Shown here one piece after another: positions 25,341 through 37,187 of a stretch of DNA of 64,000 nucleotides. The stretch spans positions 18,061,557 through 18,125,556 of the forward strand of contig NC_135051.1 in assembly GCF_051014685.1 (NCBI RefSeq), read 5' to 3'. The position numbers were made by a program, and so were the translations under genes. The stretch is from Ptiloglossa arizonensis. Its lineage: Eukaryota; Arthropoda; Insecta; Hymenoptera; Colletidae. Positions within the stretch are counted from its first letter, which is position 1. Each line of letters opens with the position of its first letter. The notes beneath the pieces are model-generated. The model saw only the letters and a list, made by a program, of their open reading frames with translations. It searched no databases and had not been told where the DNA came from.

Positions 25341-26179
25341 AGACACTTTTCGTTAAATTCCCCCCCGGTTTTTTCTTTTCTGTGTCAATACATCGACGAG
25401 AAATAGAAAAATATTTTCAATTTTTCTCCGCGAATTGTACTTGTAAATATTTAACGCGACACGTGCAACACCTCGCGAACGAGTCTCCGAAACGGCTCGA
25501 AAATTTGACGAAAGAAAATCTTGTCGAATTTTCGTGACACGAATTTTACCACGTACGCGAGAAATTGTTTCAACAGTATTTACCGAGTAACGGAAGACGT
25601 GGCTGCGAGTAGAGGCGTCCAAGTGGCTTTGAAGATTATGAGTCGTCGCGCGGCAACAAAGAAAACTTTGAGATTAAATAACCAGAAACAAACAGCGGAA
25701 AACGAGGCGACTTCCGAGTGTAATTCCACGGCAGGCTCCGCGTACGCCTCGGAATTTCTGCGTTGTTTCGCAGTCAGGTGTTCGAGAAACGTCTTCGTTC
25801 TCGCGGGGACAATGCGAGGAGACGCGTTTTAAGGTCCGAGGAATGCGCCACGTACACATCGACAAACGTTAATTCAAAGCTTACATAACTTTGTGCCCGC
25901 TGTTACGGGTGACTGTGGCGCTTCAGCCTTCTGGCTCTTGTTTCTAGGTGCGTCGAAGTGACGGGACAATGAAATCCATACAGGCTGTCGGAAATATATC
26001 CTACATTTTTTTAGAATATCTTGCAAACAGTCCCCGAAACGGTCCCACTTCCATAACGAAGTTTATATGCGATTATTAATGCAACGAAGATTTTCAGGTA
26101 ATTTTACATTTTCTTTTTTTCTCACAGAACGATGTATTGTTTCATCGACACTTCGATCAGCTTCTGACGAGTGTCGCGT

Positions 26180-26880
26180 GTAGGTGAGAACTCGTGGGGC
26201 CCAATTTGAACAACATCAGACCCACCGAATGAAATACTGACGTTGAAGATTGTGCAGTTGTTGGATACGATATATGTAGATAAGTTTGGGTTCATTGAAA
26301 ATATTGCACTTGGTACTAAATTCGTGAGGCCCGAAACAAAGGGTAACGGGTCCGTGGGACCCGATACAGATGACATTGTAAGACTCGATATAGATTTTGT
26401 ACTTGTGAAGACTTGGTGTACGTGACTGGATACATAGGTCTCAACATATATGGTTTGTCTCTGATTCGTAAGGCCCAATACGATATCAGAATCTTGAGGT
26501 CCAATGTACAGGATAACAAGCAGTTGGAACTCGATACAGATGACTCTGTATTGGGAAAGACTTGCTATACACGATCTCGGATTCATAGGGCCCAATGCAG
26601 GTGGTGTCTGATCCGAAAGACTCTGTATAGGCACCAGACGTATGGATGTCGAGACAGACGAGTATGGGACTTGACAAAGGTGACGGGGGATCCAATATAA
26701 ACGATACTGAATCGGTAAGGCCCAATAGAGAAAATTGTTGATCTATGATAGACAATATAGATAATATTGGGTCTGTAGGGTCTAATATAAATGATATTAG
26801 ATCCATCAGGCCCAAACATAGAATAAAGACAGTGAGGTCCAATCATAGGGTACATTCGTAAGGCTCAATACGCTCGATAC
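26180..26880. repeat. Degenerate short tandem repeat (AGGCCCAATA motif)
   Basis: The motif aggcccaatatagatgatat and close variants recur every 30-50 bases for 700 bases. Because the unit lacks stops in several frames, long frames appear on both strands (up to 170 codons on the minus strand). These are by-products of the repeat and not genes. Confidence 0.75.
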
Positions 26881-28020
26881 CACGCACATACGTTACCAGA
26901 GTACAATTATTACAATATAGGGCACATAAAAAAGAGAAAAAGTTAAATGTTGAATCCCTCCTCCCAACACGAATTTCCTTTGCCAACAGCTTGAGACGCG
27001 GATAGGAAAATTGCGCTGAATATCTGGGAGAAGCACGTCGGATGCTAAATCACGTTTCCGACTTTTATTATTAACTTTCGCGCGCATTTGGAAGATACGT
27101 GGCACTTCACTTTCGTATTCCACGAGCCTCCTGCTAACGAAAATGCACGATAACCGATGCGTTCCTCTTCGAAATTACGTTCTAATAGCAAAGCTACATA
27201 ACCTACAATTTTACCGTTCGAATAAGTCTGATGGAGGCAACGAAAAATTTAATTACAATCCCTCTCAATTCGTTACCAGATAATTCACAGAACATGGAAA
27301 TAATAATTTGAGAAACCCAATCCGTTCCCCTCCAATATCAACGTAATTTTGCAGTATAGTAGAGTACACGTCTCTAATGAAACGTGTAGAACATTAAACG
27401 TGGATACTCGACAATTTTAGAGACATGAACAATTGAAGTTTAACATACTTTGTATAATAACATACCAATTGTGATAACTTTTTTTTTTTTATTCGATTCA
27501 CAACTTTGGAAAAGAATTATACGTTTGGAGGTTGGTATTAATAAATTTCGATCGTTCGATAGTCACCGTCGCATTTCGATAATCGTGATAAGAAAAATTC
27601 GCATAACGGCGATGATTATCGTTCGTGGTCGTCGTAATCGCGCCACGTATCGTCGTTGAAATCGCTTTTATCCGCCAACGGCGTCGCGTGTATAACGGCC
27701 AGTTAACGCGAGCTTAATCAAGAGACGTTTCGTCGCCAGTAATGGCTCTAAGTCGCCGATTTATCGCGCATCGCGACAGTCAGCGGGAAAACGGCCACGA
27801 TTCCGCGAAAGCGGGTCGAGAGGATGTAGAAAAAAAAATCGAAGTGCCACCAAGACCGTTTCCTCTTCAACCGTCGCGCGTGTCGTACGATGGTATACAA
27901 ATTTACACGGTGCTTTCGGGAAAATGGCGGCCACGTTTTAAAAACGAGCGCTGGTTGAACGAACGAAAATGTTCGAATTGCTCGAATTACACGAGTTCGA
28001 CAAAAATTCATTTTCTTCGC
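26881..28020. other. Unique non-coding stretch
   Basis: AT-leaning unique sequence with a T run at 27,480. A CG-rich patch at 27,550-27,960 has open frames on both strands but no splice context. Confidence 0.45.
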
Positions 28021-28310
28021 GATCTTCCGAATATCCACGAAATAAACTATATCTTCGAACCAGTGGTTCTCAATTTCTCTTCATCTATACTAACAAAGAA
28101 TTTAATAGGCGCAGCTACACGGATTTGAAAACGAATTTCTCTCACGATCTTCCAAATATCCACGAAATAAACTATATCTTCGAACCAGTGGTTCTCAATT
28201 TCTACTCATCTATACTAACAAAGAATTTAATTGGCACAACTACACGGATTTGAAAATGAATTTCTCTCACGATCTTCCAAACACCCACGAAATAAATAAT
28301 GATTGGTACC
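28021..28310. repeat. 125-bp tandem duplication, ~2.4 copies
   Basis: The phrase gatcttccgaatatccacga occurs at 28,021, 28,146 and, slightly changed, at 28,271, exactly 125 bp apart. Copies one and two are almost identical, including ttcgaaccagtggttctcaa, so the duplication is young. Confidence 0.9.
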
Positions 28311-28465
28311 GGGAGGTAAATAAATATTGTTTTGTATAAATTTGTCCCCGAACGAAAAGTCACGTTCGTCGACTACCGAACGGAAAATTAACCGTCGTTT
28401 TAATTCGTCGCTCGTTATCGTCGTGGTAAAAACGACGCGCGACGCTGGTTACCGACGAAACCCAC

Positions 28466-28487
28466 TTTTTTTTTTTTTTTTTTTTTT
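28466..28487. repeat. Poly-T tract
   Basis: An uninterrupted run of about 22 T, followed by G-rich sequence. It is a simple repeat and a likely site of length polymorphism or assembly error. Confidence 0.9.
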
Positions 28488-29015
28488 GGGTGGTGGGGAG
28501 GAGAACGAACAAAAGCAAACGAGAAATTTCGCGGTGGAAAAACGAAAAATAATACGCGACGGTGGCTTTTCATTTTCGAGCGCCGGGATTGCTGTCGCTA
28601 ATGCGTCGGTTACGTTGTGGCGTCGGTGTGTTCTTTTTTCGAGGTCGAACGAAAAAAAAAAAAACAAAAAAACAAGTAGACAAAAAAAAAGAGAGGAAGA
28701 AGAAGAAATAGAGGAGAAACGGAGCAACGGTAACGTCGTGAATGTTGTATCAGCGAAGAGACGCTCGCACGGATGAAAAGAGTCTTTGTTTCCCGGATGT
28801 CATCCGAAGGGACGGATTTCGTCGGGCGCATCCGTCGAAATTCCTCGCTAGAATTCAATCATTTCCCCCGCGATCGGATTTCCACGGATACGGGACCCGA
28901 CAACCCCTTAAAACGATTCCAACGACACGAAAAGAACTCTCAACGGCTCCGTAACGGGTACCGTGTCCCCGATAACCGCTTTAACGGCCCCCATTGTCGC
29001 ATCCGGTTATTCCAG

Positions 29016-29124
29016 TCCCTTGGAAAAATTCGAACGGGCCCAAAAAATTCAACGACCGTGGCGCCACCTGGCCACGGAACACGAAACGATGAATGTTGCC
29101 TTGATCCTTTCACGTTGACGCGTG
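29016..29124 (+). CDS. Weak candidate internal exon
   Basis: A CG-rich island holds an acceptor-like ttattccag ending at 29,015 and a strong donor (GTGAGT from 29,125). The 109 bases between are open in the phase-0 frame and leave one base over. The peptide runs SLGKIRTGPKNSTTVAPPGH and ends NDECCLDPFTLTR. A second frame is open upstream of the acceptor and ends in TGA just before the donor (…ETMNVALILSR), so a terminal exon in that frame is an alternative. I recognise neither peptide. The local GC peak is the main reason to keep it. Confidence 0.22.
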
Positions 29125-32100
29125 GTGAGTGTACGAATAAAAATTGCCGAGATACGTGGAAAATGATTTACTCGATACGCGATACGGTTTTTATCCTTGC
29201 ATAATGACGTAATGACGGTAGAATGATATTTTTTTTATTACGCGGAGCAAAATCCGGGAGAATTTGTGCAGTTGTTGGAAACCGTACGAAATGATTCTGG
29301 ACTTGGCGAATTTACAATATCGCGAAGAGGAGAATTAAATTGAAAAAGGAAAAAGGAACGTGGAATATGATTTAATTAATTGGTAATGCTTTTTTTCATT
29401 TTTTTTTCTTTTTGTTTTTTTTTGTTTTTGTAAGTACGTCATCTTTGTATTTTTTAAGAATGTAAGCAAAAGAACGCACGGATGATGAATATGATAATGA
29501 CTCAGAAAAAAATCTAAAAAATTCACACGGTTGATCGTTGTTCGGTGCTTCTGTGTAATACTTGCGTCGATGTTTGTGAACACTTGTGACGATGTCACAG
29601 TGCTATCTGGTTTCAATCTGTGTCATTGTCTCTCGACTGTTTAGAACTTTACAGTTGAAAGAGATTTAATATCGTAGTAATTCTTTAGACCATCTCGTCT
29701 ATAGAAGATAATTCGACTTCAACTTGGAACAAAAATTTAATAATTCTCGTTCGGACTGAATAAATCCGAAGACTCGTAAAATTAGAACCACGTAGAAAGA
29801 AATCGGGATTAAAACCATTCGTTTATTTAACGACCGTCTAAAATGAGTCAGAGACACTTAAACGCGTACGAGATGTTCGTAAAATGGCGGGCGTTAAAAC
29901 CGCGTAAGATAAAAACTCTACGAGACGTCCATATTTGCACGGAAGTCGAATAAAACGGTTCGAGCAATCAACGAAGCAACAGGGACGCGAAATATTTAAT
30001 AACACCGTTGAACAGCCTTTCAAAATCTCCGCTACTCTGCAATTTTTACACAGAGCACATAACCTTCCGATTAATGTTTCAATAACGGACGAAAATCGAG
30101 CGAAAATTGAGCAAAAATCGTTGATGTTGCTTCAACAGCAAGAATTAATGCACTTGTAACGTATAATTTCCACAAAGTGACTTTACCTTTCCAAATCTCG
30201 AGGTTAAGAATTTTTTAAGGTTAGGTGCTGCATCCAAAGTTCCCTCGAAAAATACGTACATTGTTTAACAGAAATAGTACAATATTATCTCAAGATTGAA
30301 AAACCGACTTGACATTACAATGATTGTACTTACTACATTTATATCATATTTTACCATTAAACTATTATCGAGATTGTTCACTCACCCTGTACAAGTGTCA
30401 ACAAAAAATTCCAGATTTAAGATTTGAAAAATTCACGTCACGTTGAAAAAATGAAATTCGTTCCGATTGTATATTTTCGCGTCTTTAGTCACCGTTAAAT
30501 TGTTATCGAGAAATTGTTTACGCTCTTTGTAAATGTACGGTGAATTTTCCAGTTGAAAACCGTAAAAATCGTTCCACCGCGACACGTAATCCGTTAGTCC
30601 CACGCCTGTCCCGGTATCTCTTTCATAAACCCTTCAACGATAATAATCCTCGTGCAAAAAAAGGTGACGCGAGCACTTTGTAACATTCGAGCCTTACAAA
30701 AGTAAACTCGAGATGAAAACGATTCGTTTGCTTTACCCGGGAACAAAATGGGTCAGACACGTGTCGTCGTCAAGTGTACCGTACAGGTTAGGAAAAATAT
30801 GATTTACGTTGAGTACTTGCGCCTCTGGAACGTCCTTCGTTCACCATGGAAATATAACCATTGGTTTTTCCTGTCTCGTTACCCGTCGGGTCGAGAAAAT
30901 TTCGTTACCCGGTTGCAAATACCGCGGAAAGTGTGAATTTGTCCCAAACAATGCTAACTTGTTTAAGGGCTAATTAACGTTATCAGAGTAACGCGATAAT
31001 CCGGTGGTTAAATTCTCAGAGTGTTGTTGCCAAGTGGCGTCACTTTAAACGCTTGCACTGTACAACCGACCTGCTGTTGTCGAGCCAACAAAAAACACTC
31101 TTTTCCCACAAACTACCGTGCAAACACAACCCGTAAAAATACGTGGTACGGCTGTTTAGATTTACTTGAAAAAGATTTTCAAATTGTGTTCAATATTTAA
31201 AAGTTAAAAACTCGAACGCACTCCGAAGAGAATTAAATATTTAAATTTCGAAAAGTGTAACGAGTGATCAACGTTTGAATGGTTCGCGAACAATTTTAAC
31301 TATTCTTAAGTTTCTTTCGGTATTGAATGCTCTTCGTTCTGTATATACGTATTTTTTCGCTCCTTTTTTACACACTTCTAATTTTTACATCGAACAGGAT
31401 CGAGAAAATACAAAACGAGAACCTTTGTAATCGGAACAATATCGACAAATAATTATCATAGGTTATATCTAGATCACACAGTCAATAGTCTCTAACGGTG
31501 TATCGTGGAGGTTAGGTTAATAACAGCATTTAGCCTTACCTCGCCTTTGTGCAGTGAAAGTATAGTTATTTTTACCGTTATACGTTACTTTTCTCACTGG
31601 ACACTACATTTCGAGCGATAAAGACCGTAAAGAGAAGTATGTATTATTGCTAACATTGCTCGTGTAACTTTGACAACGTGCGATCCCCTTTACGTGACAT
31701 TTAGAGGTTAAGATCGAGTCTGTTGTTCCCAGAGTCAAGAACCCTGCTGTGATAAATTTGGAACACGTAATTCCTCTAAATAAATGGTTGAAAATTGACC
31801 GCATAAAGTAAATGGTTCAACAACAAGTGAAAGTGTTGACAAGGTCATCGATGAAGATTCTAAATAGAAATGGATCCGAGCGCAAGCTCCGAGAGGTTAG
31901 ATTAATAATAAACTTGTGATCTCGCCTTTCGCGTCGTAAATATACACAACATTTATCTTTCCATATATTACATTTATTACCAAATCGTACACTGCGCGTT
32001 AAATGAAACTTTATCCCAGTGAAAACATATTATTATTAAACACAGAAGTCCCTTATTCGATTACAAATATTTCTTTACACCGCGTTATTAAGTTTTTCCG

Positions 32101-32234
32101 TAATACATATATTTATTTATCCGCGTTCCGGCCGCGTTTCAACCTCGTCGGTGCAAACAAATAAATATAAAATCCGAATGTTGACTCTCAAACGGATTTA
32201 ATAATCCAAAGCGAAGAAACGAGTTCGCATTATA

Positions 32235-32259
32235 ATTATTATTATTATTATCATCATCA

Positions 32260-32303
<44 letters not shown>
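32235..32303. repeat. (TTA)n / (TCA)n microsatellite
   Basis: About 23 trinucleotide units of TTA/ATT interrupted by a short TCA run. Confidence 0.92.
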
Positions 32304-32305
<2 letters not shown>

Positions 32306-33150
32306 CCGTTACCGCGTTTACGGATCCTCTATCAATTTATCCAGTCAACGATGTTGTTCGTAAAATCACGAACAATATCCCGGCGTCGGACACACGACGA
32401 TCCTTTTTCGTCGTTGCTCTCGTTTTTAATCAAAGGGCGCGTCCCTTCTATCGGGCAACAAATAAACAAACAAACGCTCGCCTCTTTTGTTTTCCCACCG
32501 ATCTGTCCGTTTTCTGCAGCTGTCTATACCACCAATGACGTCAAAACATTTAATGCGCGTCCGGGACGTACTTTTATTGGATACTGATTTCACGGGATAC
32601 CGAGTTTTTATAGAACGCAATATAAATACCAGCCACGTCACGAGAGTGTACCTTCGTTTCTGCCCGCGCTCCGTGAACAAGAATTCGATTTACGAAACGA
32701 CGAAGAAAATTAACGTCGCCATTGAGCGCACCGCGCGCCGTTCCGTCAAACGCAATACCATCGTCGAGAAGAAAACGACGGGACCCGTTTTTCGTCCAAG
32801 TTTCAGCTCGTTTCGTCGTAACGTCTCCCGACCGATATTAAAAAATTGTTTACAAGAGAACCGTTCCGATATTCGAATAAAATTCTCGCGCTGAGACAAA
32901 ACGAAACCATTCTTTTTATTTATTATACTTTTCCAATTTTTGAGAAACAAATACCATGATCGCGAATCGATCATTTGTAAACCGTTCGTAATGCGTTCTC
33001 CAACGGAACGACTCTCGTATAATGGAATTATATTTTCGAGTTCGGTTCGATTCACAGCCTTCGATCGTGCGGCTCTCCTTCGCGGAATTCTCCGCTATTA
33101 CTCCGCCGGTGTATCACATTTCCTTCTAGTTTGCCTAACGAAGACGTTGT

Positions 33151-33187
33151 CTAATAATAATAATTATTATTATTATTATTATAATAG
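33151..33187. repeat. Palindromic TAA/TTA microsatellite
   Basis: A short TAA run switches to a TTA run, so the whole tract is self-complementary and can form a hairpin. Confidence 0.85.
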
Positions 33188-33464
33188 TTCGCAACATCGA
33201 ACGGTGCGGAATCTGCACACATCTCGGACATCTCTCGCTCGTTTCCATCGTAATGTTTGTGTTACGTAACGCGACGGATAAGGAAGGAACACAAAGAGAC
33301 GAATACGCGATAAGGCGCGGATAAAAAGTAGGACACACACGCGACTTGTTTTCTGGCGGGAGTCGTCTCCTCCGAAGGACGAACACCAGTTTTTGTTCCC
33401 GAGTCTGGATTAGGCAACGAACGAATACACCGAGAGACTTCCGATCAACGTTGGTGCGCATCTC

Positions 33465-33760
33465 GGGTCTTTTTCGACCCATCGCGAGCACACAATACAC
33501 GTTGCTCTTTCACAATTAAAGGTTCAATAATATATATACATGACTAGGTATATCGTATGCTCGTGTATTTCTTTCTGTCCTCTAATTGCACCGCAAAGTT
33601 AAAAATACAAATTTCGATTCGTTCGGGTCATTTTCGACCCATCGAATCATTGCAATATATTGTTTTTTTTTCTTTTTTTTTTTTAATTGAAAAATATCGT
33701 GCAATTGCGTTGCAAAGTTTAAAATATGAACTTTGATAGATTAGGGCGATTTTTGTCTCG
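33465..33760. repeat. GGGTC/GACCC hairpins in a ~160-bp repeat
   Basis: Two 16-bp palindromes, gggtctttttcgaccc (33,465-33,480) and gggtcattttcgaccc (33,625-33,640), are 160 bp apart. A third, decayed copy lies near 33,745. The sequence before the second and third copies is related (gcaaagttaaaaata against gcaaagtttaaaata), so this is a short tandem array rather than an isolated pair. Confidence 0.55.
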
Positions 33761-34873
33761 GTGAGTGTACATTAAATGAAAGTACGCGTTAAGGTGAATC
33801 GATTCGCGTCGATTTCGAATCGAAGACACGAGAACGATAAACGAACGTGCACCTGAGAACCTGTTACGCGGAACAAACGAAAGCGAAGATCGACGAGGGG
33901 ATACGAAAACAAATCGTTTCCTGGGAATGTTATATCTTTACGTCGCGCGCACCATTTCGGTGCAATCGTATCGTGCGCGCTTTTGAAACGCGCGCGACCT
34001 TCGAAACTACTCGAATCGATTTCTCGTTTTATTTTCTATTCGAAAGCGTTCCGCACGAATACATCCACGGAAAATACAAACACCTTGCACTCGGTTGGAT
34101 AAACTGGATTCTCGAAATAGAGTTGAAATCAAAAACGATTGTGAAACCAAGATGAGAAAAGATCGGTGTACTAACCTCACTTTCACTTAAAATTTCGTCA
34201 ACCCCGATGGGGTTCGTATCCTCCGTGAAACAAACGATCGAGTTTGAATGGAAATAAAAATACGAAATCAACTATATCGCTATCATCACTACACATAATA
34301 ACCAAAAATAAGATTGAAAAGAATTCTCATTCGAAAATGAACACACTTCGAATAATAATTTCACCGAATCTTTTTTTCCTTCAAAAAACCAGAGAAAACG
34401 TTACATCGACTTCCTATACAAAATTGAATTTTCCTCAATATTTATTTCAAACTTTCCATACAAATTTAACGAAGCAACGAATACACATCGGAAACCAAAA
34501 AAGCTACACGGGGTGTTCCGAAAGAAATTTTGTGACAAGAACACAAAACTCGAATAAAAAACATATCTTTCCTATTAACATTCGAAAACGCTCTCGTGTA
34601 ATTTCGAAACGTGTTTCTCCTTAAAAAAAAAAAATTTGCAAACGTACATCAGATTCGAGAAAGCTACAAGGCTTAGAATCATCCACTTATTTTTCGAATT
34701 AATATTCGAAACGTTTTCGACTGGTTTCGAAATTAGTTTTCCAGTCGAAAAAAAAATTTTTTCCAAAATTTACTAAGATTTCCCTCCCGGAGAAGTAAGA
34801 AGACGTCACGGGCGTGCTTACCGAAGCACGGGCGATCGTGGAAAGGACGAGACGAAGTTCTCCCACCACTCAC

Positions 34874-35008
34874 TCGATCGCGAACGAACAGTCGGCGTCC
34901 GTACAAGTGCGTCGGTAACCCTAATCGCGAAGCAACACGGTAATCCGCGCGGGTAAAGTCCTCGCAGAAGGATCGTCGCGAGGTAACTGACGTTTCGCCG
35001 GTGTTCAT
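34874..35008 (-). CDS. Candidate first coding exon
   Basis: On the minus strand an ATG at 35,008-35,006 opens 45 codons ending at a good donor (GTGAGT, 34,873-34,868) in phase 0. The peptide begins MNTGETSVTSRRSFCEDFTR and ends LYGRRLFVRDR. A second donor, GTAAGC at 34,821-34,816, would extend the exon to 34,822 and end it in phase 1. The region upstream (35,010-35,160) is GC-rich, as for a promoter or 5'UTR. The high Arg content is also what chance frames give in CG-rich DNA, which limits confidence. I do not recognise the protein. Confidence 0.3.
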
Positions 35009-35160
35009 AGTTGGGACAGAATCGCGCACCCTCCAATCCTCCCTGTCTCCGCCGCCCAGTCAACCTTTTCCTCCCTCCCGTCGTCGCCGGCCGAGCTGCT
35101 ACCCTCGCGACCCCCAGGACTCCGTTGCCACCCCACCTAGAAACTCCACCCCCTAACATC

Positions 35161-35245
35161 GTGTGTCTCGTCCTCTGTGACGCGGACGGACGGTGTCATA
35201 GGATGCTACCTGGAATGGACTCCTCCTCGCCATTGTCTTCTCGGA
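35161..35245. repeat. Short duplication, copy 1 (partner at 36,141)
   Basis: Aligned with 36,141-36,225 without gaps, the two share gacgcggacgga, then tgtcanagga, then ctcctcnccattgt. They lie in the same orientation 980 bp apart, with roughly seven bases in ten identical. They may be an old duplication of an exon-like or regulatory block. Confidence 0.5.
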
Positions 35246-36140
35246 CGCCCATGGTCCGTGACAGGAACGTATCGTCGGTTACCCGCGAGTAATTATTCGA
35301 ACGACCCCCCGCCGTCGTAAAACGAGGAGATTAAATTTTGGATGGGTAACGTACGGGCCGAGTGCGCCTGTACCACTTGGGGGATGTGTCTCGTGTTACG
35401 ATGAAAAAATTGGAAATTAATCATTTTACAACGGGGAGAGACGGAAGTGGGAAGAACTTGGATACGAAGTAACGGGAAATCGAGAAATGGAAGGATTGTT
35501 GATAACGTAGACGATTTTTTAGGCGCAAATATTGGAGAACGTTCCGTTGAAAAATTATTAATAATGTAGAGGATTTTCTAATTGCGTATATTGCGATCGG
35601 AAATATTTCCTTGCAATTGTACTTAGAAGGACTAATTTTGAATAGAAAACGTACAAGTGTGTCTATTAACGAAGAAGAAGAATTTTTAATTTCACGTGGA
35701 GGAATACGAAATGAATAATTCTTCGGTAACGGAAGATCGTAGTATCGTTCGGTGAGCGATAGAAAATCAAGTGGAAAAATATGATCGATAATACGGTGAA
35801 TTTTACGCGGGAAAACACGAAATGAAAAAATTGCTCGACAAGGGACTATCGGGTTACCGTTCGGGCCAAGAATGGGGAAAATTGGATAAAAAGAGTATAT
35901 AGAACGTAACGCGTAGAATTTTCCGGATATTCGAGAATATCGCAGTTCGAAATATTTCGGTTGAAAATTTTATCTACGCGGGAAAAAATCATTTCGCCAT
36001 TACGCGCGGGCAATTTATTGCGCGTCTCCGGCAAGTGTCTCTTCGCGGAAAACCGCGATATTATATCCTGAATCTGTCCTTATAAACTCCTGAGAAACTA
36101 ATTGCTCGTTAAAGCGTGGCGCGTTTCGCTCGCAATTGCG

Positions 36141-36225
36141 TCGTTTCGTCCTTCGAGACGCGGACGGAAGATGTCACAGGACGTTACCAGAAACGAACTC
36201 CCTCCCCATTGTTTCTCCCGAGTCC
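36141..36225. repeat. Short duplication, copy 2 (partner at 35,161)
   Basis: Counterpart of the block at 35,161-35,245 at a constant offset of 980 bases. No frame is shared convincingly between the copies. Confidence 0.5.
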
Positions 36226-36592
36226 ACGTCTTCCGAGAAGTACGTTTGTCCGCACCACCGCAACGGAAAGCCACGCCAGATTTTACCGAACGACACGGAC
36301 TCGAGAAAAACGTAAAACGCGCTGCTCTCCATTTATCCCGTTTACGGTGTACAGAGGTAAATACACGCGAGGTAATTTTTCTTACCGGAATCGAGGCTAC
36401 GGTTCGGTGACTATTTTTCAAAGTCCCGCACCGGTGTGCGATTTTATTGCGAATAACACGTGACCCGCGATATTCATTGAAAATTATGCGCCCGGAAAAT
36501 ATTTTCCCGTGGTCGTGCGCGAGACAATGGAAGTGAACCTTGATGCGATTAAGAGCTAACAATATTGTTCGACGGTAATTTCCAGCGTACAG

Positions 36593-36595
<3 letters not shown>

Positions 36596-36671
<76 letters not shown>
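36596..36671. repeat. (GA)38 microsatellite
   Basis: A 76-base perfect GA dinucleotide run. Long perfect GA tracts of this kind bind GAGA-type factors in insects and can form triplexes; here only the sequence is observed. Confidence 0.97.
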
Positions 36672-36672
<1 letters not shown>

Positions 36673-37056
36673 GTACAAAGAAAATTTTGTTCGACACCGT
36701 GAACCGACTTCTTAGTCGTGTTTTCCAAAGCCGTGACGTGACGGATTAATGCCTCAAAATGCGCATTGAAATTTCACCGTTGTTTTTACGGAATTTGCAT
36801 ACACATCGGCCGTGCTTCTGCATAACATTTTACACGAAGTTTCCATAGAAACGAAACATTTACATGCTGTTTTTTTTTCCTCCCTACCAACATCCTCTTG
36901 TAACGTGAAATGTGCCCGAATACTAAATTTCATAATATTGCACGACGCGGGCTACTCAGCGGCTTGTTCGTTCATGTAAAGACTGACCAGATAGTAAAAT
37001 ATTTTTTTTGTTCCAAGTCGATTAACATTTCATAAAATTTGTATTGCCTGAAAGTA

Positions 37057-37187
37057 TTGGATTGTTCGGAAAGTCATTTCGGTTTTCCAAAATGGAGAAT
37101 ATATAATTTAATAAAATGTTTATACGCTCTAAGAAATCGTATTTCATTTTCACCAAAAAAAACGAAATGACTTTCGGAACAACCGAA
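37057..37187. mobile_element. 131-bp mariner-type MITE
   Basis: Terminal inverted repeats of about 28 bp pair ttggattgttcggaaagtca at the left with tgactttcggaacaaccgaa at the right. The element is flanked by TA on both sides (37,055-37,056 and 37,188-37,189), the target-site duplication of Tc1/mariner transposition. The interior is AT-rich, carries ccaaaatggagaatatataa and encodes nothing. A related decayed copy lies inverted at 5,020-5,150. It would depend on a mariner transposase encoded elsewhere. Confidence 0.85.

Larger units (their letters stand above)
22901..26180. other. Intergenic or intronic DNA with repeats
   Basis: It contains the second dispersed-repeat copy at 23,900-24,140, a G-rich tract at 24,292-24,327, duplicated C-rich runs near 24,531 and 24,650, and two GGGTC/GACCC hairpins at 25,150 and 25,325. 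Overlapping frames at 24,486-24,984 on both strands are treated as chance in GC-rich DNA. Confidence 0.45.
29125..34873. other. Intron-like or intergenic stretch
   Basis: Nearly 6 kb of mostly unique AT-leaning sequence. It contains TTA microsatellites at 32,235-32,303 and 33,151-33,187 and a hairpin pair at 33,465-33,640. A 135-codon frame at 32,487-32,894 on the plus strand has no splice or domain support. No other feature is seen. Confidence 0.45.

Noticed and set aside
26122..26842. 170- and 118-codon minus-strand frames
   Set aside because: They follow a short tandem repeat that lacks stop codons; other frames of the same repeat are also open.
34507..34540. ggggtgttccgaaag, resembling a mariner terminal repeat
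   Set aside because: No inverted partner was found nearby and the match is too short.
36098..36697. 199-codon open frame on the minus strand
   Set aside because: A third of it is translated from the perfect GA microsatellite (Leu-Ser repeats). No start, splice or domain evidence supports the rest.
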